Source of the DNA: Cytophagales bacterium
GTDB lineage: Bacteria > Bacteroidota > Bacteroidia > Cytophagales > Cyclobacteriaceae
Assembly: GCA_033344775.1 (NCBI GenBank)
Contig: JAWPMT010000005.1
Location: 727,501 to 791,500 of the forward strand
Length of the DNA stretch: 64,000 nt
Direction: 5' to 3'
The notes below the pieces were generated by a model that was not told where the DNA came from, made no database searches, and saw only the letters and a program-made list of their open reading frames with translations. The position numbers were made by a program, and so were the translations under genes. Shown here in pieces: positions 9,347-18,851 of this stretch. Every line of letters begins with the position of its first letter. Position 1 is the first letter of the stretch.

Positions 9347-10363
9347 CTAAGCCAGATTTGGCTGCTGCTCCACAATCCCTAATCGAGATTTTATTTGCTT
9401 CAAGAGTAGTTTTTGACCAGCACGTTTTTCTTTATCCTGGTCCGAAGCATTACTTCTGGCTGCCTCCTGAAGTTGTTGATTCTGTATCTCGAAAGAAGGA
9501 ATATCACTTTCGTAAGCCACACTTTTACCAGAAACTTTCGAATACCCTAGCTCTTTTAATGCTACACCTGCAACACTTTCAAATAAAGCAATCTCCGTTT
9601 CTGAAAGCTCCTTTAAATATTTTCCTGTGTTGTCCTTCATGACTGGGTTAAGTACATTCTTCCACATCTCACCCGAATCTGCAGTTCGACGCGACTCATT
9701 GGATATGTAGAATTGGAGCATTTTGGGATCATATGTAATCCCTAGTTTGTCGCAAATTTGCTGGATACACGTTTCAGGCTTTATGAGCAGGTCCTCATAG
9801 GCCAACACCATGTACCTCTCTGGTGAAACCCCAACCAGAAAATCTCTGACAGCCTTTTGCTCATCAGCCCATTTTTGAGCCAAATGGTAAACGTGCTTAG
9901 GGCCTACAATGGCCTTCTTAAAGGAAGTTGCTACATCTCGACCATCTCGGTATAAATAAATGTAAAATGGCCTGATGGCCGATTCCATGTCTGCTACATA
10001 ATTGATGTTAAACGTGCTTTTACAACACCAGATATTGGCTCCGTCATGTTGCATTCGTGCTTCATAAAGCTGACGGAAAATATCGATGATACTTGAAGTG
10101 CTTGCGACAATTTTATTCCGATCAAGTGCTACTCCTTCCCAGGGAACCGGATTGGCATCTACCCAATCACACATATCGTTGACCAAGCTGGTTCTATTAT
10201 CCAAACGCTGAAAATCACCGTAGTATGACAACAACGGATAAAACGTTTTTAATAAATGAGGTGGATGTGGTGCAGAAATATCCGCATGTGAATCAAGCAT
10301 CAACCTGAGTAGATTAGAACCGGATCGTTGTGTACCTATGAATTGAATTGCATTGAACCTCAT
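9347..10363 (-). CDS. Sulfotransferase domain protein
   Basis: A 338-aa PAPS-dependent sulfotransferase-fold protein. The 5'-phosphosulfate loop is GTQRSGSNLLRLML (10-23) and the 3'-phosphate-binding segment is YLYRDGRDVATSFKKAI (137-153). No signal peptide or membrane segment is seen, so it should act in the cytoplasm. The acceptor cannot be deduced. It is the last gene of a same-strand series (FG-GAP protein, arylsulfotransferase-like protein, CHR transporter, this gene), 83 bases after the transporter, so linked sulfur-group metabolism is an inference worth testing. Confidence 0.8.
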   Translation of the reverse strand: MRFNAIQFIGTQRSGSNLLRLMLDSHADISAPHPPHLLKTFYPLLSYYGDFQRLDNRTSLVNDMCDWVDANPVPWEGVALDRNKIVASTSSIIDIFRQLYEARMQHDGANIWCCKSTFNINYVADMESAIRPFYIYLYRDGRDVATSFKKAIVGPKHVYHLAQKWADEQKAVRDFLVGVSPERYMVLAYEDLLIKPETCIQQICDKLGITYDPKMLQFYISNESRRTADSGEMWKNVLNPVMKDNTGKYLKELSETEIALFESVAGVALKELGYSKVSGKSVAYESDIPSFEIQNQQLQEAARSNASDQDKEKRAGQKLLLKQIKSRLGIVEQQPNLA

Positions 10364-10446
10364 GTTCCTCTACTCCTTCGATTATGCTCAATTTCCAAAA
10401 TTAGTAGAAACCCTCATGACAACTGGTTTTATCCGATGTGAATTCC

Positions 10447-11622
10447 TCATGAATTTGATAGGAATAGATCCAACAAGACACTGCCTGTTCCAAAGATCAA
10501 CATCAACCAAAAGAAATTGATATTGAATTTTGTGATGGCTACAGCTGAAACAATCAGTACCAGTCCTGCAAACCAATCCAGTTCATTGAAAGGAATGATA
10601 AGTGAAATGGAAAATACGATGAAACCAATAATGGCCGGACTGATCCCTTTAAACAACTTGCTGATTACCGCCAATCCGCTGATGGACTGATAAAAAACAC
10701 CTACCAGAATGATCAATAAGGCGGATGGTAAAAATATTCCTACTGTAGCTACTAACGCTCCCAGTATACCAGACACCTTGTATCCAACAAAAGTGGCTGA
10801 CACCAATATTGGTCCTGGAGTAATCTGCCCGAAGGCTATGGCCTGAGCGAATTCTGAAGAAGCCAGCCATTGATTTTGTTCCACAACTAAATCATGCAAT
10901 ACGGGTATCATGACATAACCCCCACCAAATAACGTAAGGCTCACCTTTGAAAAAGTATTTAGCAGTATTGCCTCTTCTCCCCAAAGAAACGAGATCAATA
11001 GAAAAGCAGCTGCAATAACCACTACTCCTATAACTGCAGACCTGACTTTTTTACTCATGTCCACGTCGGTCTTAGACGTTTCCTTCTCCCCCAAGAATAA
11101 CCCAATGAATCCAGCCAGTACAATGGTGATGATGAACACGATATATCCTTTTAATAGGAATGCACTGATAGCAGTCGCTAGAAATATGACCCACTGCCAC
11201 CATGTTTTGATGTTCTTTTTAGCCATTTTGAAAGCCACCGAAAAAATAATGGCTGCAATTACAGGGAGTACACCTTCCAGAAAAGCAGCGATTAATCCAA
11301 TTTCGTTGAAATTGCTCTGGAATTCAGCTAATAGCATCATCAGCAATACTGAAGGAAACAATACGGCAGCCATGGACAGCAATGCTCCTGCCCAACCCTT
11401 CAAATAGAATCCGATGTAAGTGGTGATATTTACCGCTAATGGACCGGGGAGAACGGACGCTAGTGTGATACTATCCATGATCAATCGATCATCCAGGACC
11501 CGATCCTGCTCGACTAATCGCTTCCTGATGATGGCTACTAGTGCGGTATAACCTCCGAAGGCCGTTACTCCGATAAACAGGAATACTTTAACGAGATACC
11601 ACAAAGAAACCTTATTCTCCAA
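10447..11622 (-). CDS. CHR-family chromate/sulfate transporter (ChrA-like)
   Basis: A 391-aa polytopic membrane protein with two homologous halves, the long-chain form of the CHR family. Each half shows the family signature: FGGYTALVAIIRKR and LPGPLAVNITTYIGF in the first, FGGGYVMIPVLHDLVV and ITPGPILVSATFVGY in the second. About ten hydrophobic segments are visible. Characterised members export chromate, and chromate transport is linked to sulfate; the natural substrate of many is unknown. It starts five bases after the arylsulfotransferase-like gene's stop, clearly one operon, so a sulfate-related role is at least as likely as chromate resistance here. Confidence 0.85.
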   Translation of the reverse strand: MENKVSLWYLVKVFLFIGVTAFGGYTALVAIIRKRLVEQDRVLDDRLIMDSITLASVLPGPLAVNITTYIGFYLKGWAGALLSMAAVLFPSVLLMMLLAEFQSNFNEIGLIAAFLEGVLPVIAAIIFSVAFKMAKKNIKTWWQWVIFLATAISAFLLKGYIVFIITIVLAGFIGLFLGEKETSKTDVDMSKKVRSAVIGVVVIAAAFLLISFLWGEEAILLNTFSKVSLTLFGGGYVMIPVLHDLVVEQNQWLASSEFAQAIAFGQITPGPILVSATFVGYKVSGILGALVATVGIFLPSALLIILVGVFYQSISGLAVISKLFKGISPAIIGFIVFSISLIIPFNELDWFAGLVLIVSAVAITKFNINFFWLMLIFGTGSVLLDLFLSNS

Positions 11623-11627
11623 ATCTG

Positions 11628-12722
11628 TTATTGTAGGCCGTTAGTTTTTAGGAAATCCGAATCCAAATAATAGGCACGATAAAAAGGCTGATCGCTTAAC
11701 GCCATCCAGGTAACTTCTCCGTCTTTATCTGTAATGATCAAACGTTTGTTCATGGTGCTACTAAACAGCCACTGATCTTTGCCCATTTCATATACGCTAC
11801 CTTGTTTAAAGGTAAAAAGTGAATCAGGCAATGTAATGATATCAGTGGTTTGTACTGGGTTTCCATCCCGAAAAGCATAGGCTCGGGAAGTTCCTCGTTC
11901 TCGTCGATCTCCATTATCAAAAAGAACTACCTCGTTTCGTACGTTGCGATGTACACCGTGCTGTTTGTAGAAATAATTCGTTTTATCTGAAAAGGTGTCG
12001 TGACCTACCTTCCAGATGACTTCTCCGGTTTGGCTATTGATTTTCCAGATCGCATTGAAATCCCTCCAAGAAACCAGATAATGTCCATCCTCTTCAATAT
12101 ATAGGGCATTGGCATGTCCCCAATCTTTCTTGACTCGTTTGATCCCATCAAAAGTCAATGGGTCAATCTCTTGATCCAGCGACCAGTGCCAGAGCTTTTC
12201 ACCTGTTGCAGATAGTTTGATGATTCCGTCTGTTTTTATGGTATCTGTACTTTCTCCGCCGAATTCAGAAAGATCAGCAGGAATAAATTCACGGGTCAAC
12301 GCCACATAATTTCCTTCCGAATCTTTGACCAATTCATGATGTAATAGTCGATCAAATCCATTTTGTCCATACCTCAATTCGACAAGCGTATCGCCCTTAT
12401 AGGAAATATCATGGATGACTTTGTCACTGTACAACGCAACATAACTTTTATCGTAAGGTGCGTAAGGTCTAAACAGAGCGGTATCAGAAGCTTGAAACCA
12501 CTTTACCTGACCTCTGCTATCGATCATCATCTGAGCACCAGGGCTTACAATTTGTCGAAGAAATATATAACCATCGAAAGACTGTTCATTCCCTACTTCC
12601 ACCTGAAATGAGGCCAACGTAGAAGGAATGATCAATGGTTCCTGCTCCTTAACTTCACATCTGATAAGACCAAATACTGCCAAAAGGCAGGCAAAAAATG
12701 ATGATTTGGATATTGATTTCAA
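11628..12722 (-). CDS. Arylsulfotransferase (ASST)-like secreted protein
   Basis: A 364-aa protein with features of the arylsulfotransferase/ASST propeller family: HANALYIEEDGHYLVSWR, then AIWKINSQTGEVIWKVG, YKQHGVHRN and VVLFDNGDRR in the expected order. ASST enzymes move sulfate between phenols in the periplasm without PAPS. The start is a TTG at 12722 that overlaps the TGA of the upstream gene (TTGA), and no other start precedes the hydrophobic signal (SFFACLLAVFGLIRC). Cys22 may be lipidated although Arg at -1 is atypical. Catalytic activity is not proven; many ASST-like proteins are of unknown function. Confidence 0.72.
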   Translation of the reverse strand: MKSISKSSFFACLLAVFGLIRCEVKEQEPLIIPSTLASFQVEVGNEQSFDGYIFLRQIVSPGAQMMIDSRGQVKWFQASDTALFRPYAPYDKSYVALYSDKVIHDISYKGDTLVELRYGQNGFDRLLHHELVKDSEGNYVALTREFIPADLSEFGGESTDTIKTDGIIKLSATGEKLWHWSLDQEIDPLTFDGIKRVKKDWGHANALYIEEDGHYLVSWRDFNAIWKINSQTGEVIWKVGHDTFSDKTNYFYKQHGVHRNVRNEVVLFDNGDRRERGTSRAYAFRDGNPVQTTDIITLPDSLFTFKQGSVYEMGKDQWLFSSTMNKRLIITDKDGEVTWMALSDQPFYRAYYLDSDFLKTNGLQ

Positions 12723-15700
12723 TTGCTATCTACTTTATTAAATACGCTGACCGGACCATTGCTGCGTATGGCCAGTAACAATTCTCCTTGTCCTTCCATG
12801 GACAACCATTGTAAGTCTTTAACATTGCCCGAAAGAAAGATCCCGGTCTTATCTGACTGCATGGCATGATAATTACCCTTTCCGTCAGATTTTAAGACTA
12901 ATCCAGTTCCTCCATCCCATCTTGGTGTTTCCACTTCCGTATTATAAATATTCCCAGCAAGAATTATTTCATCCAGGCCATCCCCATCCAGGTCTTTGGT
13001 GACTGTACTCAACAATGGAAATGTTTGTGCCTGATTTGGGAGTGGCTTTACCTCAAAGCCTTGCGCTCCTTTATTGATCAATAGTACTGATCTAAACTCA
13101 TTTACTTCGAGTGCAAGTGATTCATTTAGTTCCTCACCAAAAATCTCATCTATAGAGGCATTAGCAAAGGAGGAATAAGTCTCGTACTTTTTGGCAAGGA
13201 AAGGCATCTGTTCGGAAGAACATTCTCGCCCCCTTACAGGCACATACTTTTCCTTGTAAGACTGACTTAACACCACATCGAGGGTTCCGTTTGCATCAAA
13301 ATCATTGGCATAAACCTTAAATGGTTTCTCCACGGAGGCCTTGAATTTTGTATTCAAACCCACATTCCCTACTACATAATCCGGTAAGCCATCCTGATTG
13401 GCATCTGTCTCTGTAACAGAAAACCACCACCCTTTTATATCCTCAAGACCATAACTCTCGGTTACCTTTTCAAAGGCGACTCCTGTATTTCGAAAGAGCC
13501 CAATTTCACCCCATTCACCTACAGCAAAAAAGTCAGGCTTACCATCATCATTGAAATCAGAAACCAATATATCATTGATGATTCCCTGCTCTAATAATTG
13601 AGGAGCAACTTCCGAGGTTACATCAACTAATTTACCTCCATCATTTATTAAAATCTGTGATTGTCCGGCAATTGGGTACTGCTGAGGCCTTATCCTATTT
13701 CCTACGATCAGATCCTGATCGCCATCGCCATCAAAATCAATTGGTTTTACCACCCCGCCGCTAAACTTCGGTGTATTTCCTGAAAATTGCTGTCTTTCAA
13801 AGTTCCCTTTGCCGTCATTGATGTAAAGTCGATCCTCATACCATTCAGCATCCGGAATGTGCTCATTTCCACCGCTTACTACATAAAGATCTAAATCGTC
13901 ATCACCATCTATATCAAATAAGCTAGCGCTGATATCTTCATAGACCTTATCCGTCTCGAAAGCGGCCAGGACTAACCTAATAAAGCCATCTGGTCGCTGA
14001 ACATAAACACTAGCCGCTTGTCCTGAAGCTCCTCCCAGATAAATGTCTTCCAGCCCATCTCCATTGACGTCACCCATGACATAAGCCGGACCTAAAGTTG
14101 ATTGCTTGTAAGGCAACAAAACTTCTTTGCGGAAATCATCAAATTCGTTCTCCACATGCCGATAATCAAGCCCCAATTTCGTTAAATCAGCCTCCTGAAA
14201 TAAGGCTATTTTCTCCTTCGCATCACTCATCTTCTCCGTTTCTTCAGCTTTGATCGTTATCCGTTGATTTGCTTGCACATCGTATCGATAAGCGGTTTCA
14301 CCTCCTGGCCAAACTACCTGGACAGTGTCTACCTTGTCTATAGGGCCTAATCCAAAGTGAGCTACTGGTTCTACATAAGAAAAGTATCCTCGTACTCCTT
14401 TTATTTCGATAACCTGAGCTTTGGCGCCATATTTAATGTACACTTTTGGGAAACTTTCTGAAATATCACTCTCTACGGCTATAGTCAAGTAATTCCCAGC
14501 CTTTGAATCAACAGCTTTGTTTTGAAACAAGAATGCTTCCTGATCCAGGTTATTGACTACCAGATCCAGGTCACCATCATTGTCCAGATCGCCATAGGCC
14601 GCCCCATTAGAAAAGGACGCTTTACCTAAACCAGAAGTCTTACTGACGTCCGAAAAGCCAAACTTTCCATCGTTTTTGTAGAGGACATTTGGCAGTTTTT
14701 CAGAATTCATTTGCTCATAGAGCTCACTCTTGGCACTGATTGGCACATTGCCCCGGTACATGATCTGGGTTTTCGTTACCTCATTCTTAAAGTCATTATC
14801 CAGGGCATACCTTCGATATCCATTGGTCACATATATATCCTTCCAGCCATCATTATCGAAATCGGTAATTAACCCTGCCCAACTCCAATCCGTCTTAGAA
14901 ATTCCCATCTGATGGCTTACATTCCGGAAATTCTGATTGCTCGTATTTAGCTGCAGAGAATTGAACATGTATTGATGAGCAAAACCAAGATCCTCCGTAA
15001 GCATGTCAAATTGATCTACATCCATGCTTGCCATTAATGTTTTAGAACGATAGTGGTCCTTTGACGCCATGTCAAGCACCAAAATATCTTTGTGCAAATC
15101 ATTATTAAAATCTGCAATATCCACACCCATACCGAAAAAGGATACCTGACTTGCTCTTAATTTGATTTCGTCAAAAAAGCGACCGTTACCTTGATTGATG
15201 TACATGGCATCGGGGATATAATAGTCATTAGCAATATATATATCCAACCAGCCATCATCGTTTATATCACTGATAGAAAGCCCCAGGCCAAATGAAGGCC
15301 TAAGCATTCCTGCCTGGGCAGTAATGTCTTTAAAAACGCCTCCATCATTTTCATATAAGTGACTTGAACTTTTACCCAATAAGCCTTTCGTTACTCTCAT
15401 CTGGCGATAAAATGTAACCGGATCTAAACCATATGCGGGGCTCTCATTGAGCACGAAACAATCAAGGTCACCATCTCTATCAAAGTCAAAGAATCCCGCT
15501 TGTGTGCTTATTCCCTGATCTGCCAGGCCATAATCTTTAGCCTTTTCTGAAAAAGTGTTGTCCTGGTTGTTGATGAACAGTAAGTTTCCTCTATCATATT
15601 CTTCATTCGGACCACCTTGGGAGACATATATATCTGACCAACCATCGCCATTGATATCTGCAATAGTCACTCCATTGGACCAACGCTTTCCAGCATTGAT

Positions 15701-16063
15701 ACCTGCTTGCTCTGAGATATCTTCAAATCTTAATTCCCCTCTATTCAGGTAAAGTCTATTGGGAACCTGATTGCCAGTAAAAAAAATGTCCTGTAAGCCA
15801 TCGTTGTTGATATCTACCATGGCTACTCCGGCACCATTATAGAAATAATCAAAATCAAACAAATTGGCTTTAGTTGAAACATCGTGTTTCAGATCGTTGG
15901 AAAATTGAATTCCTGAAGCATCAGACGAAACTTCTTCAAATAATGCGCTTTCTTCTGGTTCTTCCTTTGTTTTTTGAGTTGATGAGTCTGAACAGCTCAT
16001 AATAAATAAGCCTAAAAGCAGGAATATGATTAAAAGTCTGTTCTGTGCTAGTCCGAACCTCAT
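12719..16063 (-). CDS. FG-GAP/VCBS repeat lipoprotein with ASPIC/UnbV domain
   Basis: A 1114-aa exported protein. The signal ends in a lipobox, IMSC with Cys24, followed by acidic residues, which favours surface display. Many FG-GAP/VCBS repeats of the type DINNDGLQDIFFTGN, DFDNDGWKDIYVTNG and DLDGDGLDEIILAGN are calcium-binding blades of integrin-like propellers. They flank a central ASPIC/UnbV segment around 540-600 (GVRGYFSYVEPVAHFGLG, then VQVVWPGGE). Proteins of this architecture are common beside SusC/SusD pairs in Bacteroidota, with no assigned biochemical role. It is the first gene after a strong hairpin and overlaps the next gene by four bases. Confidence 0.85.
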   Translation of the reverse strand: MRFGLAQNRLLIIFLLLGLFIMSCSDSSTQKTKEEPEESALFEEVSSDASGIQFSNDLKHDVSTKANLFDFDYFYNGAGVAMVDINNDGLQDIFFTGNQVPNRLYLNRGELRFEDISEQAGINAGKRWSNGVTIADINGDGWSDIYVSQGGPNEEYDRGNLLFINNQDNTFSEKAKDYGLADQGISTQAGFFDFDRDGDLDCFVLNESPAYGLDPVTFYRQMRVTKGLLGKSSSHLYENDGGVFKDITAQAGMLRPSFGLGLSISDINDDGWLDIYIANDYYIPDAMYINQGNGRFFDEIKLRASQVSFFGMGVDIADFNNDLHKDILVLDMASKDHYRSKTLMASMDVDQFDMLTEDLGFAHQYMFNSLQLNTSNQNFRNVSHQMGISKTDWSWAGLITDFDNDGWKDIYVTNGYRRYALDNDFKNEVTKTQIMYRGNVPISAKSELYEQMNSEKLPNVLYKNDGKFGFSDVSKTSGLGKASFSNGAAYGDLDNDGDLDLVVNNLDQEAFLFQNKAVDSKAGNYLTIAVESDISESFPKVYIKYGAKAQVIEIKGVRGYFSYVEPVAHFGLGPIDKVDTVQVVWPGGETAYRYDVQANQRITIKAEETEKMSDAKEKIALFQEADLTKLGLDYRHVENEFDDFRKEVLLPYKQSTLGPAYVMGDVNGDGLEDIYLGGASGQAASVYVQRPDGFIRLVLAAFETDKVYEDISASLFDIDGDDDLDLYVVSGGNEHIPDAEWYEDRLYINDGKGNFERQQFSGNTPKFSGGVVKPIDFDGDGDQDLIVGNRIRPQQYPIAGQSQILINDGGKLVDVTSEVAPQLLEQGIINDILVSDFNDDGKPDFFAVGEWGEIGLFRNTGVAFEKVTESYGLEDIKGWWFSVTETDANQDGLPDYVVGNVGLNTKFKASVEKPFKVYANDFDANGTLDVVLSQSYKEKYVPVRGRECSSEQMPFLAKKYETYSSFANASIDEIFGEELNESLALEVNEFRSVLLINKGAQGFEVKPLPNQAQTFPLLSTVTKDLDGDGLDEIILAGNIYNTEVETPRWDGGTGLVLKSDGKGNYHAMQSDKTGIFLSGNVKDLQWLSMEGQGELLLAIRSNGPVSVFNKVDSN

Positions 16064-16094
16064 AATACTATCACTTAAATCAGAGCAATATTAA

Positions 16095-16124
16095 AAAAGC
16101 CGCCTTATTGCTAAGGCGGCTTTT
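16095..16124 (-). terminator. Strong terminator/attenuator between the SusCD and FG-GAP modules
   Basis: AAAAGCCGCCTTA (16095-16107), loop TTGC, TAAGGCGGCTTTT (16112-16124): a perfect 13-base-pair stem. Read on the minus strand it ends in a run of six T, so it terminates the SusC-SusD-lipoprotein transcript. Only about 30 bases separate it from the FG-GAP start, with no recognisable promoter there. Confidence 0.85.
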
Positions 16125-16145
16125 ATCAATTAAATAATTTACTAC

Positions 16146-17093
16146 TTAAGGAGCTAAGGTAAATGGTACACCTCCAGGGAATGTAATTACGGAAGTCGCA
16201 GACTCACCATAAGTGTTATCCCAAGCAATGGTCCACTCTTCTCCACTAATAGAAGAAGTGTAGGTCCAGGTATCACCAAAGCTATCAGTAAAGCCAGTGA
16301 AAGAAACAACCTCACATACATCAGTAAAGGTAAGGTCACCACTAGCACCGCCACCACCGTAGCAAGGTCCGTATGCACCAAATGCCCAATCGTCGAACTG
16401 ATATCTACCGCCACCAAGCGCTTGAAGCTCTACAGTGCCAGTTACATCAGCACCACCACACCAGATATCGGTAGTCGCGTAAGAATACGTTCCTTCCAAT
16501 GCCGAAGGGCAGGCTAAAGGGCGTGTAAACGCAAATCGACCACCTCGGAAAGCCGCACCTCTAACAGAAGAGGAGGAGTTTGTGCTGCGATATTCTGTTC
16601 CATCTACGTGCACAATTACAGTAGATAACTGGAATTCGTCTCCAGCAGCAAAATCAGCATATCCAAGACCAATTGCAGAAGTGATTGCAGTAGAGCTTAC
16701 ATCAAACGTAGTTTGAAGGAAGCCATTCTCACTAGCAGTCAATGCAGATGCACCTACTCGAGTTACCTCTACAGCAGCTTGTGCAGATCCGCCAACAGGA
16801 TTGTACACTACTTCTACATAAACTTCAGCAACATTCTGACCCGCATTGTCATCGACAAACTCAACTGTGTAGCTGTAGTTAGACGAATTGAAATCAGTCT
16901 CAGTAAGTAGGTTCACCAAAAGTGCACCATCTTCAGAGATCAACCTTGGGTAGATTCCGTGTCCTGCACTATCGAAAGTTACAATAGGAGCTTTATCAGG
17001 ATCTTCACAGGCAGTGAAGACCATCACTAAGGCCATCAAACCAATTGACAACCTCAATTTCATGTTATTGAAAAATTTCATTTTCATTCTCAA
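16146..17093 (-). CDS. SusE/SGBP-like lipoprotein of unknown function
   Basis: A 315-aa lipoprotein. The signal (MKLRLSIGLMALVMVFTAC) ends at Cys29, followed by EDPDK, a negatively charged stretch that favours surface exposure. The middle looks like a beta-sandwich (about 35-180). The C-terminal part, from CPSALEGTYSY on, is rich in Gly, Thr and aromatic residues and contains several Cys. No family is recognised with certainty. By position (third gene after SusC and SusD, 13 bases from SusD) it is a candidate surface ligand-binding partner of the transporter. The start could also be one of the closely spaced Met codons 3, 5 or 11. Confidence 0.7.
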   Translation of the reverse strand: MRMKMKFFNNMKLRLSIGLMALVMVFTACEDPDKAPIVTFDSAGHGIYPRLISEDGALLVNLLTETDFNSSNYSYTVEFVDDNAGQNVAEVYVEVVYNPVGGSAQAAVEVTRVGASALTASENGFLQTTFDVSSTAITSAIGLGYADFAAGDEFQLSTVIVHVDGTEYRSTNSSSSVRGAAFRGGRFAFTRPLACPSALEGTYSYATTDIWCGGADVTGTVELQALGGGRYQFDDWAFGAYGPCYGGGGASGDLTFTDVCEVVSFTGFTDSFGDTWTYTSSISGEEWTIAWDNTYGESATSVITFPGGVPFTLAP

Positions 17094-17106
17094 TTAAAGT
17101 GATCAA

Positions 17107-18831
17107 TTATCTCAAGTTAGTCAGCGATTGCCAGAACGTAGGAACGGCGATAGGCTTAGTATCAACATTCGAGTTTCTGGTAACAAAATCCACTGGATAG
17201 AAGAATGTATTAGGGAATTGTCCCGGATCAACTTCCAGCGTTGGCTGAATGTTAGATGGGAACCCTGTTCTTCTGTACATATTATATGCTTCGAGGCCAT
17301 TACCCCAAGCTGCGATATAATACTCAGTAACTACAACGTCGATTCTTTCCTGAGCTGTAGTAGCAGCGTCATAAATAGCAAGAATCTCAGCAACGTAATC
17401 GTCTTTGTCAGCATCGCTCATACCGAACAATTCTTTGATTGTCCCTATGCTACCATCTCTCAGTTCTACACTGGTTCCCATTTTAGTAGCAACCAAAGAC
17501 TCAAAGCCTTCCACTTTATCCAGGGACTTTCTGATTCCACTTTCAAGCAATGCTCTGGCATCATCTGCAGTACCCAATGATAAGGCAGCTTCTGCTCTCA
17601 TGAAGTCTACAAAAGAACTCAACATGATAGGGAAAATTCCTTGCCCAAGACCTCCTAATGTTCCGTTTGCACGGGTATCATCGAAAGTACTGTCATCGAA
17701 ATCTCCACCACCAGGATACAGACCATAGGAGGTTCTGATTGGACCATCTGGAGGAATACCACCACCATTACCGTGATCTCTACCGCTGTATCCATCAGCC
17801 ACAACGCAATAAACCTCAGCTAGGTTAGGATCAATGGCAGTCCAGTGATCGATAGTAGTACCAGGATCATCCGTAGGAAGTGCCGTAAAGTGGCAAGAAT
17901 ACGTAGTTGCATCCTGAGCTTCCGCGTCAGAAACTTTTCTGTAGAAGTAATATCTTCTTCTAGGGTCATCGATTCTAACACCGTCAGTGATCTCACTTTC
18001 ACGACCTCTTCTTAACAACCACATGTAGTAGTTAGACAAGTAAGCACCGTCTCCTACCTCGTAATGGTTATTGTAAAAAGGATGTCGTGAGTTAGGATTG
18101 GTTCGCTGATTACCAAAATTAATTTGGAAATCCTCGCCTGCCTCATCGATGATCATGCCACCAGAAACCAAAGTGTTAATGGTAGAAGCATCACCAGTGT
18201 TCAATGCAGCTCTCAACTTCAAGGTATTCGCAAACTTAATCCAACCTTCAGGATCCCCTCCGTAGAAGTTATCGAAGGCAGGAGCACCAGCTACTGTTCC
18301 ATCCAACTGAGCAATGGCCTCATCAAGCAAAGCAATGGCCGCATTGTAAACATCCTGTCCAGAATCAACATTCGGGCTAATGATATCTGTTCCTTGTCCA
18401 GCTTCGCTGAAAGGCACATCACCGAAAAGATCCACCAAAACCATCATGGTATAAGCCTTCATGATTTTGACAGTTCCAGCATGGATATCTAAACCGTTTG
18501 CTTCAGCAAGCAATAACACGTTATCAATATCCGGGAATAGGCCTGCATAAGCAGTATTCCAGGCAAAGTTGTACGTGTTTGGCGTCGTAGCAGCATTGTA
18601 GGTAAATCCTCCAAAGTGATACATTCGAGCTACAGCTCCAGGGTTACCTTCAGTAGCACTATAGAAATCTCCGAAATCCAATTGAATGGAATTATATAAA
18701 TCATTGACACTAGCATTTGCAGGTGTTACTGCCAATGGGTTATCCTGAAGATCTAAGTCGAAACTGTTACATGCACTGATCATAGCAGTGATCGCAACAG
18801 CCATAAATAATCTATTGATAATTTTCTTCAT
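17107..18831 (-). CDS. SusD/RagB family nutrient-binding lipoprotein (SusD-like_2 type)
   Basis: A 574-aa surface lipoprotein. The signal peptide ends with ISAC (Cys21). The body matches the SusD-like_2 subfamily: N-terminal TPR-like helices, KIMKAYTMMVLVDLFGDVPFSEA at about 120-142, then WIKFANTLKLRAALNT, and a C-terminal EAYNMYRRTGFPSNIQPT block. SusD proteins form the lid over the SusC barrel and capture oligosaccharides or peptides. It lies 20 bases downstream of the SusC gene in the same operon. The substrate cannot be inferred because no glycoside hydrolase or peptidase is next to it. Confidence 0.92.
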   Translation of the reverse strand: MKKIINRLFMAVAITAMISACNSFDLDLQDNPLAVTPANASVNDLYNSIQLDFGDFYSATEGNPGAVARMYHFGGFTYNAATTPNTYNFAWNTAYAGLFPDIDNVLLLAEANGLDIHAGTVKIMKAYTMMVLVDLFGDVPFSEAGQGTDIISPNVDSGQDVYNAAIALLDEAIAQLDGTVAGAPAFDNFYGGDPEGWIKFANTLKLRAALNTGDASTINTLVSGGMIIDEAGEDFQINFGNQRTNPNSRHPFYNNHYEVGDGAYLSNYYMWLLRRGRESEITDGVRIDDPRRRYYFYRKVSDAEAQDATTYSCHFTALPTDDPGTTIDHWTAIDPNLAEVYCVVADGYSGRDHGNGGGIPPDGPIRTSYGLYPGGGDFDDSTFDDTRANGTLGGLGQGIFPIMLSSFVDFMRAEAALSLGTADDARALLESGIRKSLDKVEGFESLVATKMGTSVELRDGSIGTIKELFGMSDADKDDYVAEILAIYDAATTAQERIDVVVTEYYIAAWGNGLEAYNMYRRTGFPSNIQPTLEVDPGQFPNTFFYPVDFVTRNSNVDTKPIAVPTFWQSLTNLR

Positions 18832-18851
18832 TATCCTAAATCTTAAGTGAA

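Noticed and set aside
10447-11622. Simple chromate-resistance gene
   Set aside because: The family name suggests it, but the operon context (sulfotransferase, ASST-like) gives no sign of metal resistance, so the specific role was left open.
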